Below are positions 1 to 6,033 of a stretch of DNA of 9,989 bases, one piece after another (positions within the stretch are counted from its first letter, which is position 1; each line of letters starts with the position of its first letter). Made by a program: the position numbers and the translations under genes. Below the pieces are notes generated by a model, which had not been told where the DNA came from, did no database searches, and saw nothing but the letters and a program-made list of their open reading frames with translations. The stretch lies in contig JAGCIP010000012.1 of assembly GCA_017648525.1 (NCBI GenBank), positions 1 through 9,989 on the forward strand, in the 5' to 3' direction. Source of the stretch: Clostridia bacterium. GTDB taxonomy: Bacteria > Bacillota > Clostridia > Christensenellales > Borkfalkiaceae.

Positions 1-278
1 AACTTCAAAGATTAGCAAAACTTTGTGCGGAAAACGGTATGTTTGAAATTAGTGGTGAAGACGTAAATTCACCCCGTCAAAAATTTGCTTGTGCTGCACT
101 TGCTCTTCCCGAATATGCGCATTTAATAGACTCTACTTGGTCGCTTATCGGGCACGAAGCAATTTCTACCGAAAAGGGTATAGATGCAGGTATGTTCTCT
201 GAAAGGACAAAAGCAGAACTTCCTTGCATTAAAGATAGAGTTAAAAAGTATTCTGCAATCGGCAGACAAACAGTCTAA
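1..278 (+). CDS. C-terminal fragment of an unidentified protein, possibly a PHP-like metallohydrolase
   Basis: The open frame enters from the left edge (first whole codon at base 3) and ends at TAA 276-278, leaving about 91 C-terminal residues. An ATG at 39 is available, but codons upstream stay open (LQRLAKLCAENG before that Met), and no ribosome binding site precedes it, so I read this as the tail of a longer gene. The most distinctive segment is ISGEDVNSPRQKF, which resembles the late SDAH-type metal motif of PHP-domain phosphoesterases with the His replaced by Asn. That resemblance comes from memory and is weak. The gene ends 33 bp before a dehydrogenase preceded by its own ribosome binding site, and probably shares its transcript, so a role in the same sugar or sugar-phosphate pathway is inferred. 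There is no visible membrane segment. Confidence 0.6.
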   Translation, partial: LQRLAKLCAENGMFEISGEDVNSPRQKFACAALALPEYAHLIDSTWSLIGHEAISTEKGIDAGMFSERTKAELPCIKDRVKKYSAIGRQTV

Positions 279-311
279 AATTTTGAAAAACAATTAAGGA
301 GATATAAATTA

Positions 312-1088
312 ATGAGTACTATCAATTTGAAAGGTAAAGTAGCAGTAGTAACGGGCGCAAGCCAAGGTTTAGGAGAAGCACTTGCAATGCGTCTTGACAG
401 CGAAGGCTGTAAAGTTGCAGTTTGCGATATTAATTACGACGGTGCGCAAGCAGTAGCATCAAAACTTAACGACGCAATTGCTTTGGCTGTTGACGTAACC
501 AAATACGACCAATTAGAAGCGGCTGCAAAAACAGTTATCGAAAAGTGGGGCAAGGTTGACGTTCTTATTTGTAATGCGGCAATCGTTAAGAGTGGTGATA
601 TTTTCAATCTTACACCTGAAGCGTTTGGTTTAGTTACTAACATTAACCTTAACGGATATTTTAACACTGTAAAAGCGTTTGCTCCGTATATGCTTGAAGC
701 AAAGAGTGGTTCAATTATTCAAATTAACTCTAAATCAGGCAGAAAGGGTAGTTTCAAAAACGGTGCGTACGCTGCAAGTAAGTTCGGTGGTGTTGGCTTA
801 ACTCAAAGTTTAGCGCTTGAATTTGCTGAATCAGGTGTAAGAGTTAACTGTATATGCCCTGGTAACTTACTCAACTCTCCGCTTTGGGTAAACAGTTTGT
901 TCAAACAATACGCTGCAAACCAAGGTATTACCGAAGAAGAAGTAAGAGCAAAATACATCAATCAAGTTCCCATGAAACGTTCTTGTGAATATAAAGATAT
1001 CGAAGACGTTATGGTATTCCTTGCATCAGATTATTCTGGTTATATGACCGGTCAAGCTATCAACGTAACCGGCGGACAACAAATGTAG
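312..1088 (+). CDS. Short-chain dehydrogenase/reductase, sorbitol-6-phosphate 2-dehydrogenase (SrlD)-like
   Basis: This 258-residue classical SDR is a cytoplasmic NAD(P)-dependent oxidoreductase. The Rossmann glycine motif TGASQGLG lies at residues 14-21 and a CNAAI segment (counterpart of NNAG) follows near residue 90. The catalytic triad is Ser140 (in INSKSG), Tyr153 and Lys157 (YAASK). The segments IIQINSKSG, KFGGVGLTQSLAL, the PGNLL-SPLW region and the C-terminal TGQAINVTGGQ strongly recall SrlD, which interconverts sorbitol 6-phosphate and fructose 6-phosphate; length (about 259) also fits. The same fold serves as the dehydrogenase half of fused aldolase/dehydrogenase proteins, so another polyol or sugar-acid substrate is possible. 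AAGGAGAT at 296-303 sits 8 bp before the ATG. A class II aldolase gene follows 72 bp downstream, suggesting that the two enzymes act in sequence. Family is certain, substrate is not. Confidence 0.9.
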   Translation: MSTINLKGKVAVVTGASQGLGEALAMRLDSEGCKVAVCDINYDGAQAVASKLNDAIALAVDVTKYDQLEAAAKTVIEKWGKVDVLICNAAIVKSGDIFNLTPEAFGLVTNINLNGYFNTVKAFAPYMLEAKSGSIIQINSKSGRKGSFKNGAYAASKFGGVGLTQSLALEFAESGVRVNCICPGNLLNSPLWVNSLFKQYAANQGITEEEVRAKYINQVPMKRSCEYKDIEDVMVFLASDYSGYMTGQAINVTGGQQM

Positions 1089-1135
1089 TTTTAAGGACTT
1101 ATAAACTTCGCAATACTGCGTTTTATGTCTTAAAA
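1089..1135 (+). other. Imperfect RNA hairpin between the dehydrogenase and aldolase genes
   Basis: Directly after the TAG stop, TTTTAAG (1089-1095) pairs with CTTAAAA (1129-1135). The stem then continues with small bulges through AC/GT and ATAAA (1101-1105) against TTTAT (1122-1126), and closes with CGCA (1109-1112) pairing with TGCG (1117-1120) around a 4-nt loop. About 18 pairs form in total. No T tract follows, so it is not a normal intrinsic terminator. It could protect the 3' end of a processed mRNA or adjust the expression of the two genes. The pairing is seen; the role is inferred. Confidence 0.5.
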
Positions 1136-1160
1136 CCTACTTATATTAAAGGAGAATATT

Positions 1161-2189
1161 ATGCAAAAAGCTATAAAAGATTTAATTGAAATTTCACAAT
1201 ATGCCGGCGACCGTGCCGATTATACACAGGGTGGTGGCGGTAACACTTCGGTTAAAGTTGACGACAGTAACGCTATGCTTATTAAAGCGTCTGGCTATCG
1301 TTTAGTTGATATCAACGAAAACACTGCTTTCGTTGCAGTTGATAAAAACAAAATTAAAGATTATTATGAAAGCGTTGACCTTAAAGTGGAAAAGGATTAC
1401 GAAAAGGAAAGTGCGGAAGTTTCTAAAACGTCCGTTATAGAAATCCCGGGTTTAGTAACTCTTAGACCGAGCGTTGAAGTTGGTTTCCACGCAATTCTTA
1501 AGAAATACGTTATTCACACCCACTCGGTATACGGTAACGTTATTACTTGTAGTCAAGAAGGTGAAAGCCTTGCTGAAAAACTCTTTAAGGACAAAAATTT
1601 CGGCTTTATTTTCTTACCTTACATCAACCCCGGTTTTGAACTTACGCTCGCTATGAAAAACAAGATAGAAGAATACGTAAAAGCAACCGGCAAATACCCC
1701 GAAGTTATCTTTATGAAAAACCACGGTTTAGTAGTAAACGGCGACTGCATTGATAGGGTAAAGGCTGTTAATACCGACGTTAACGAAACTATTAGAACCT
1801 ATTTAGGTCTTGACGATAATTTCCGTGCGGTAACCTTAAAGCCCACCGAAACGGGCTTTGTTTCAGACACGGCAATCGTTAAGAATTTCGTTAAAGAAAA
1901 CGTGCTTGACAAAGCGCTCCTTGACGAAACGCCCCTTTATCCCGACCAACTCGTTTATCTTAACAACATTTTGGCACACTCACCCAACACTTTGGTTGTT
2001 AAAGACGGCAACGTTTATTACAACACCGATATTAAGCAAGCAACTACCTTAGAAGAAACTCTTGCTGCTTATATCTTTGTTGTAACCACCATTAAGAACG
2101 CAGGTCTTACCGTTTCTAAAATGAACGAAAAAGAAGTTTACTTTATCAACAACTGGGAAGCGGAAAAATATCGCCGTTCAGTTAAGTAA
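1161..2189 (+). CDS. Class II (zinc-dependent) aldolase/adducin-family protein with C-terminal extension
   Basis: This 342-residue protein has the class II aldolase/adducin fold. The phosphate-binding type segment GGGGNTSVK lies at residues 24-32, the KASGY segment near 42-46, a candidate catalytic Glu106 in RPSVEVGFH, and the three expected zinc ligands are His119 and His121 (IHTHS) and His188 (KNHG). Family members split sugar phosphates such as fuculose- or rhamnulose-1-phosphate into DHAP and an aldehyde, or epimerise ribulose-5-phosphate. At 342 residues it is about 120 longer than FucA/RhaD-type enzymes. The extra C-terminal part (YPDQLVYL, then TLEETLAAY) resembles the aldolase half of fused aldolase/short-chain dehydrogenase proteins of the RhaD/dehydrogenase type. 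Here the dehydrogenase is a separate gene just upstream. AAAGGAGA at 1148-1155 precedes the ATG. A terminator follows 18 bp after the stop, so this is the last gene of its operon. Substrate unknown. Confidence 0.88.
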   Translation: MQKAIKDLIEISQYAGDRADYTQGGGGNTSVKVDDSNAMLIKASGYRLVDINENTAFVAVDKNKIKDYYESVDLKVEKDYEKESAEVSKTSVIEIPGLVTLRPSVEVGFHAILKKYVIHTHSVYGNVITCSQEGESLAEKLFKDKNFGFIFLPYINPGFELTLAMKNKIEEYVKATGKYPEVIFMKNHGLVVNGDCIDRVKAVNTDVNETIRTYLGLDDNFRAVTLKPTETGFVSDTAIVKNFVKENVLDKALLDETPLYPDQLVYLNNILAHSPNTLVVKDGNVYYNTDIKQATTLEETLAAYIFVVTTIKNAGLTVSKMNEKEVYFINNWEAEKYRRSVK

Positions 2190-2207
2190 TTTAATTTTTA
2201 AATCAAT

Positions 2208-2246
2208 AAAACGCCTTTGAATTTTCTTCAAAGGCGTTTTGATTTT
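2208..2246 (+). terminator. Intrinsic terminator after the aldolase gene
   Basis: AAAACGCCTTTGAA (2208-2221) is perfectly complementary to TTCAAAGGCGTTTT (2227-2240), giving a 14-bp stem with a 5-nt loop. The right arm ends in TTTT and is followed by GATTTT. It separates the sugar-type operon from the arginine operon. The left flank is A-rich, so it could also work on the other strand, but no gene reads towards it from the right. Confidence 0.9.
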
Positions 2247-2261
2247 ACCGCTAAATTTTAT

Positions 2262-2350
2262 AAATGAATAAAAAATATAAATATTCACAAATAAATGAAT
2301 AATTAAACAAATATGAATAAAAACATTAAATATTCTAAATAAATATTCAT
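2262..2350 (+). promoter_or_regulatory. Cluster of ARG-box-like half-sites (candidate ArgR/AhrC operator region)
   Basis: In 89 bp of extremely AT-rich DNA there are three TGAAT half-sites (2265, 2296, 2314), two ATTCA half-sites (2283, 2345) and one ATTCT (2332). The known ArgR/AhrC operator is TGAAT-WWWW-ATTCA, so both half-site orientations are enriched directly upstream of an arginine operon. The best box with correct spacing is 2336-2349 (TAAATAAATATTCA, 9 of 10 half-site bases). A poorer one is 2296-2309. Two 22-bp stretches, starting at 2265 and 2314, match at 19 positions and each carries GAATA and TATTC arms. All this lies about 65-150 bp upstream of the predicted transcription start. 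Half-sites are seen; binding by an ArgR-type hexamer is inferred. Confidence 0.6.
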
Positions 2351-2379
2351 AAATTATTTTAAAAACCCTTGTTAATTCG

Positions 2380-2408
2380 TTGACATTAAAAGTTTAATGA
2401 TTTATAAT
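2380..2408 (+). promoter_or_regulatory. Consensus sigma-A/sigma-70 promoter of the arginine operon
   Basis: TTGACA at 2380-2385 and TATAAT at 2403-2408 are perfect -35 and -10 hexamers with a 17-bp spacer. Transcription would start near 2414-2416, giving an untranslated leader of roughly 28 nt before argG, too short for a riboswitch or peptide attenuator. A-rich DNA at 2351-2366 could act as an UP element. The spacer holds a perfect 7-bp-arm palindrome (CATTAAA-AG-TTTAATG, 2384-2399), and ATGAT/ATCAT arms (2397-2401, 2409-2413) flank the -10. A promoter this strong would need repression to be regulated, which fits the ARG-like sites upstream. Confidence 0.88.
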
Positions 2409-2442
2409 ATCATAGAAATTAAAAGTTGCTTGGAGGCAATAT

Positions 2443-3663
2443 ATGAAAAAAGAAGATATTAAGAAAGTTGTTTTAGCGTATTCAGGTGGTCTTGATACGT
2501 CTATAATTATACCTTGGCTTAAAGAAAATTACAACAACTGTGAAGTTATCGCCGTTGCTGGTAACGTTGGTCAAGCGGACGAACTTGAGGGGTTAGAAGA
2601 GAAGGCTATAAAGACGGGCGCATCAAAGTGTTACGTTTTAGATTTGAGCGACGATTACGTTGATAACTACATTATTCCTTGCGTAAAGGCTGGGGCTATT
2701 TACGAAGAATATCTTTTAGGTACTTCTCACGCACGTCCTTGTATTGCAAAGGCGCTTGCTGAAATTGCTATTAAAGAGGGGGCAGACGCTATTGCGCACG
2801 GCTGTACTGGTAAGGGTAACGACCAAGTTCGTTTTGAACTTACCTTTAAGCATTTCGTTCCAGATATGCATATTATCGCACCTTGGCGTGAATGGGATAT
2901 CAAGTCTCGTGAAGAAGAAATTGATTATGCAGAAGCGCATAACGTTCCTTTGAAAATAAACAGAGAAACCAATTATTCTAAGGACAAAAACTTATGGCAC
3001 TTATCTCACGAAGGTTTGGATTTAGAAGATACTGGTAACGAACCTACTTATGAAAAGAAAGGCTTTTTAGAAATGGGCGTTTCACCGATAGACGCACCTG
3101 ATAAGCCCACTTATATCGAACTTGATTTTGAACAAGGCAAACCCGTTGCTCTTGACGGAAAGAAAATGAGCGCTAAAAATATTATATTAGAACTCAACAA
3201 AATTGGCGGAGCAAACGGTATCGGCATTTTAGATATCGTTGAAAACCGTTTGGTTGGTATGAAATGCCGTGGCGTGTACGAAACTCCCGGTGGTGCTATT
3301 TTATACAAAGCGCATAGCGTTTTAGAAACATTGTGTCTTGATAAATACACAATGCACGAAAAACAAAAACTTGCCGTTACTTACGGTGAACTCGTATACA
3401 ACGGACAATGGTTTACACCTTTAAGGGAAGCGCTTGCTGCGTTCGTAGACAAAACGCAAGAAAAGGTTAACGGTAAAGTTCGCCTTAAACTTTACAAAGG
3501 CAATATGATAAACGCAGGCGTATGGAGTCCTGATTCACTTTACAGCGAAGAAATTGCAACCTTTGGCGAAAGTGATTACAATCAAAAGGACGCTGACGGA
3601 TTTATCAACTTGTTCGGCTTGCCTATTAAAGTGGCTGCTATGGTTGATAAAAACAATAAATAA
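2443..3663 (+). CDS. argG: Argininosuccinate synthase
   Basis: ArgG condenses citrulline and aspartate using ATP to give argininosuccinate, the penultimate step of arginine synthesis, in the cytoplasm. The 406-residue protein is of the common short form (about 400 residues; the E. coli enzyme is a longer variant). The N-type ATP pyrophosphatase loop SGGLDTS is at residues 14-20, TSHARPCIAK lies near residue 90, and the substrate-binding GCTGKGNDQVRFE starts at Gly120. GGAGG (2432-2436) lies 6 bp before the ATG. It is the first gene of the operon, about 28 nt from the predicted transcription start. The 69-bp gap to argH contains a terminator-like hairpin, so argG may be made in excess over the genes behind it. 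No missing residues or frameshift are visible. Confidence 0.98.
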   Translation: MKKEDIKKVVLAYSGGLDTSIIIPWLKENYNNCEVIAVAGNVGQADELEGLEEKAIKTGASKCYVLDLSDDYVDNYIIPCVKAGAIYEEYLLGTSHARPCIAKALAEIAIKEGADAIAHGCTGKGNDQVRFELTFKHFVPDMHIIAPWREWDIKSREEEIDYAEAHNVPLKINRETNYSKDKNLWHLSHEGLDLEDTGNEPTYEKKGFLEMGVSPIDAPDKPTYIELDFEQGKPVALDGKKMSAKNIILELNKIGGANGIGILDIVENRLVGMKCRGVYETPGGAILYKAHSVLETLCLDKYTMHEKQKLAVTYGELVYNGQWFTPLREALAAFVDKTQEKVNGKVRLKLYKGNMINAGVWSPDSLYSEEIATFGESDYNQKDADGFINLFGLPIKVAAMVDKNNK

Positions 3664-3674
3664 TTAAAAAACCT

Positions 3675-3720
3675 ATTGCTCCTGCACGGGATTTTTCCGC
3701 GCAGGACAATTTTCATTTTT
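3675..3720 (+). terminator. Terminator-like hairpin between argG and argH (candidate internal attenuator)
   Basis: CCTGC (3681-3685) pairs with GCAGG (3701-3705), and CGG (3687-3689) pairs with CCG (3697-3699) across one A-C mismatch, with a GATTTTT loop. The outer bases ATTG (3675-3678) and CAAT (3707-3710) extend the stem past one bulged C. The hairpin is followed by a T-rich run at 3710-3720 (TTTTCATTTTT). This is the shape of an intrinsic terminator, but the operon clearly continues, so partial termination or mRNA processing is likely. The argH ribosome binding site starts only 3 bp beyond it. Confidence 0.6.
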
Positions 3721-3722
3721 TC

Positions 3723-3727
3723 GGAGA
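3723..3727 (+). promoter_or_regulatory. Ribosome binding site that sets the argH start
   Basis: GGAGA lies 5 bp before ATG 3733. The frame is open further upstream to a TTG at 3676, but that codon lies inside the intergenic hairpin, has no ribosome binding site, and would add 19 residues with no family counterpart. ATG 3733 gives the expected N-terminus MAKMWAGRTDGG. Confidence 0.85.
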
Positions 3728-3732
3728 AGATT

Positions 3733-5106
3733 ATGGCAAAGATGTGGGCGGGGCGCACGGACGGCGGTACTGATAAACTTGCGGACGATTTTAATTCGTC
3801 CATAAAATTCGATAGCAAAATGTATCGTCAAGATATTCTTGGCAGTATGGCGCACGCAAGTATGCTAGGCGGAAAGAATATAATTTCTAAGGCTGATGCG
3901 GACAAAATTATAGATGGGTTAGACGGTATTTTAACCGATTTAGAAAACGGCTCTCTTGAAATTGATTATTCTTGTGAAGATATACATATGTTCGTCGAGC
4001 AAGTGCTTACCCAAAGAATAGGCGACGTTGGAAAGAAATTACACACGGCAAGAAGTCGTAACGACCAAGTTGCTCTCGATACGAGAATGTATTTACGTGA
4101 TAGGAGCAACGCTATCATCAATAAAATTACCAATCTAATTAGTGCGATTTTATTGCAAGCAGAAGAACATAAATCGACAATTATGCCGGGATACACCCAC
4201 TTACAGCGTGCCCAACCTATTACTTTCGGGCATCATTTAATGGCGTACGCTATGATGCTTTTAAGAGACGTTGATAGATTTAACGACCTTAATAAGCGAA
4301 TTAATATTTGTCCTATAGGTTGCTGTGCTTTGGCGGGAACAACCTATGATACGGACAGGCGTTTTGAAGCGGAAAAGTTAGGATTTAGCGACATTGCACT
4401 TAATAGTATAGACGGCGTTTCAGACAGGGACTTCTGCGTGGAATTTGCGTCGGCATCTGCTATGCTTATGATGCACTTATCTAGGTTTGCCGAAGAAATT
4501 ATTTTGTGGTCTAGTTGGGAGTTTAAGTTTGTTGAACTTTCTGATGCTTACACCACAGGCTCGTCCATTATGCCACAAAAGAAAAATTCCGATATGGCGG
4601 AACTTGTTCGTGGAAAGACGGGTAGGGTTTACGGTGATTTAATCGGGCTTTTAACAATGCTTAAAGGTTTACCGCTTGCTTACAACAAAGATATGCAAGA
4701 AGATAAAGAAAGCGTGTTTGATGCCGCTGATACCGTTGATATGTGTTTAGACGTTTTTGCCCCTATGGTTGCAACAATGAAAGTTTTAACCGAAAATATG
4801 AAACTTGCTGCGCAAAAAGGTTTTATCAACGCAACCGATTTAGCAGACTATTTGGTTAAGAAAGGTCTTCCTTTCCGTTCTGCATACAAGATTTGCGGAC
4901 AAATAGTTGGCGATTGCATAAAATGCGGACAGGTTTTGGAAACCTTGTCGATAGACGAGTATAAAAAATACAGCGATTTGTTTGAAACTGATTTATATGA
5001 AGAAATTAGCCTTGAAACTTGTGTTAAAAAACGTATTTCAGAAGGCGGAACTTCACCCGAATCGGTAGCAAAGCAAATAGAATTTGTTAAGGAAAAAATA
5101 CAATGA
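3733..5106 (+). CDS. argH: Argininosuccinate lyase
   Basis: ArgH splits argininosuccinate into arginine and fumarate, the last step of the pathway. The 457-residue length matches the fumarase/aspartase superfamily enzyme, normally a homotetramer. The N-terminal WAGR motif is at residues 5-8, HTARSRNDQ at 104-112, the catalytic-type His156 lies in MPGYTHLQRAQP, and the superfamily signature GSSIMPQKKN is at 276-285 and carries the catalytic serine. All four look intact. The TGA stop overlaps the argC start in an ATGA tetranucleotide (5103-5106), so the two genes are translationally coupled. It is separated from argG by the longest gap of the operon, which contains a terminator-like hairpin. 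Confidence 0.98.
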   Translation: MAKMWAGRTDGGTDKLADDFNSSIKFDSKMYRQDILGSMAHASMLGGKNIISKADADKIIDGLDGILTDLENGSLEIDYSCEDIHMFVEQVLTQRIGDVGKKLHTARSRNDQVALDTRMYLRDRSNAIINKITNLISAILLQAEEHKSTIMPGYTHLQRAQPITFGHHLMAYAMMLLRDVDRFNDLNKRINICPIGCCALAGTTYDTDRRFEAEKLGFSDIALNSIDGVSDRDFCVEFASASAMLMMHLSRFAEEIILWSSWEFKFVELSDAYTTGSSIMPQKKNSDMAELVRGKTGRVYGDLIGLLTMLKGLPLAYNKDMQEDKESVFDAADTVDMCLDVFAPMVATMKVLTENMKLAAQKGFINATDLADYLVKKGLPFRSAYKICGQIVGDCIKCGQVLETLSIDEYKKYSDLFETDLYEEISLETCVKKRISEGGTSPESVAKQIEFVKEKIQ

Positions 5107-6032
5107 AAAAGGTATTTATAGACGGTAGCGCAGGAACTACCGGACTTAAAATAGTTGAAAGGCTTTCTAAAAGAGAAGATATAGAACTAATAGTTTTGCC
5201 TGAAGAAACAAGAAAGGATTTAAGCGCAAGAAAGCAAGCAATAAACTCGTGCGACGTGGCGTTCTTATGTTTGCCAGACGCTGCAGCAATCGAAGCGGTT
5301 GGCTTAATTGAAAATCCCAACGTAAAGGTTATCGATACTTCTACAGCGCATAGGGTTAATCCCTCGTGGGCGTATGGTTTCCCTGAACTAAACGGCAAGA
5401 GAGAACAAATAAAGAACTCTAATAGGATAGCAAATCCAGGTTGTCATGCAAGTGGATTTATCGCACTTATAGAGCCGTTAGTTCAAAAAGGAATAATTGA
5501 TAAAAGCATTGCTTTAACTTGTTTTTCAATTACGGGTTACACGGGCGGTGGCAAAAAGATGATTGCCGAATACGAAAGTGGAGATAGACCGTTTACGTTT
5601 GATGCTCCTCGTCAATACGCACTTTCTCAAACGCATAAGCATTTACCTGAAATGGTGGGTATATGCGGGCTTGAAAATCCGCCGATATTTTGCCCGATAG
5701 TAGCAGATTACGATATGGGTATGGAAGTAACCGTTCCACTATTTAGAAAAGATATTAACGGTAGTATAGAAGACATTAAGTCCGTATACAAAGAAGTGTA
5801 CAACGGCAAAATGGTTAAATTTTTAGAAAATGCAGACGAAGGCGGGTTGCTTTCCGCAAACGCTATGCGTGGGCGTGACGATATGCAAATTTCCGTACAC
5901 GGCAACCAAGATAGAATATTGCTCGTATCTAGGTTTGACAATCTTGGAAAAGGTGCGTCGGGAGCGGCAATACAAAATATGAATATTTTACTAGGCGTAG
6001 ATGAAACTACGGGGCTTAATTTAGGAGAGTAG
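5103..6032 (+). CDS. argC: N-acetyl-gamma-glutamyl-phosphate reductase, short type 2 form
   Basis: ArgC reduces N-acetylglutamyl 5-phosphate to the semialdehyde with NADPH, the third step of ornithine synthesis. At 309 residues with FIDGSAGTTGL at positions 5-15, it belongs to the less common type 2 form (the 'uncommon form' family TIGR01851, about 310 residues), not the 335-350-residue type 1 form with a GASGYTG start. The catalytic cysteine is Cys114 in NPGCHASGF, where many relatives have Tyr after the Cys. His178 or His180 in THKHLPE is the likely acid/base histidine. The ATG overlaps the argH stop by 4 bp, and argJ begins 1 bp after the TAG. The family assignment is firm; the subtype rests on length and remembered motifs. 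Confidence 0.95.
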   Translation: MKKVFIDGSAGTTGLKIVERLSKREDIELIVLPEETRKDLSARKQAINSCDVAFLCLPDAAAIEAVGLIENPNVKVIDTSTAHRVNPSWAYGFPELNGKREQIKNSNRIANPGCHASGFIALIEPLVQKGIIDKSIALTCFSITGYTGGGKKMIAEYESGDRPFTFDAPRQYALSQTHKHLPEMVGICGLENPPIFCPIVADYDMGMEVTVPLFRKDINGSIEDIKSVYKEVYNGKMVKFLENADEGGLLSANAMRGRDDMQISVHGNQDRILLVSRFDNLGKGASGAAIQNMNILLGVDETTGLNLGE

Positions 6033-6033
6033 T

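Noticed and set aside
2279..2290. Possible DnaA box (ATATTCACA) suggesting a replication origin
   Set aside because: A single 7-of-9 match in AT-rich DNA without a cluster of boxes or dnaA/dnaN neighbours does not support an origin.
2262..2350. AT-rich repeats read as a CRISPR array or plasmid-type iterons
   Set aside because: The repeated units are short, unevenly spaced and partly inverted, with no constant repeat-spacer pattern and no cas or rep gene nearby; ARG-box-like half-sites explain them better.
2409..2442. Riboswitch or leader-peptide attenuator ahead of argG
   Set aside because: The predicted leader is only about 28 nt, with no room for an aptamer, a peptide or alternative stems.
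3676..3732. Upstream TTG start adding 19 residues to ArgH
   Set aside because: It falls inside the intergenic hairpin, has no ribosome binding site, and the added residues match nothing in the family; ATG 3733 has a good site and the conserved N-terminus.
5087..5398. A 103-codon open frame on the minus strand over the start of argC
   Set aside because: It is antisense to the conserved nucleotide-binding region of ArgC, with no ribosome binding site or family resemblance.
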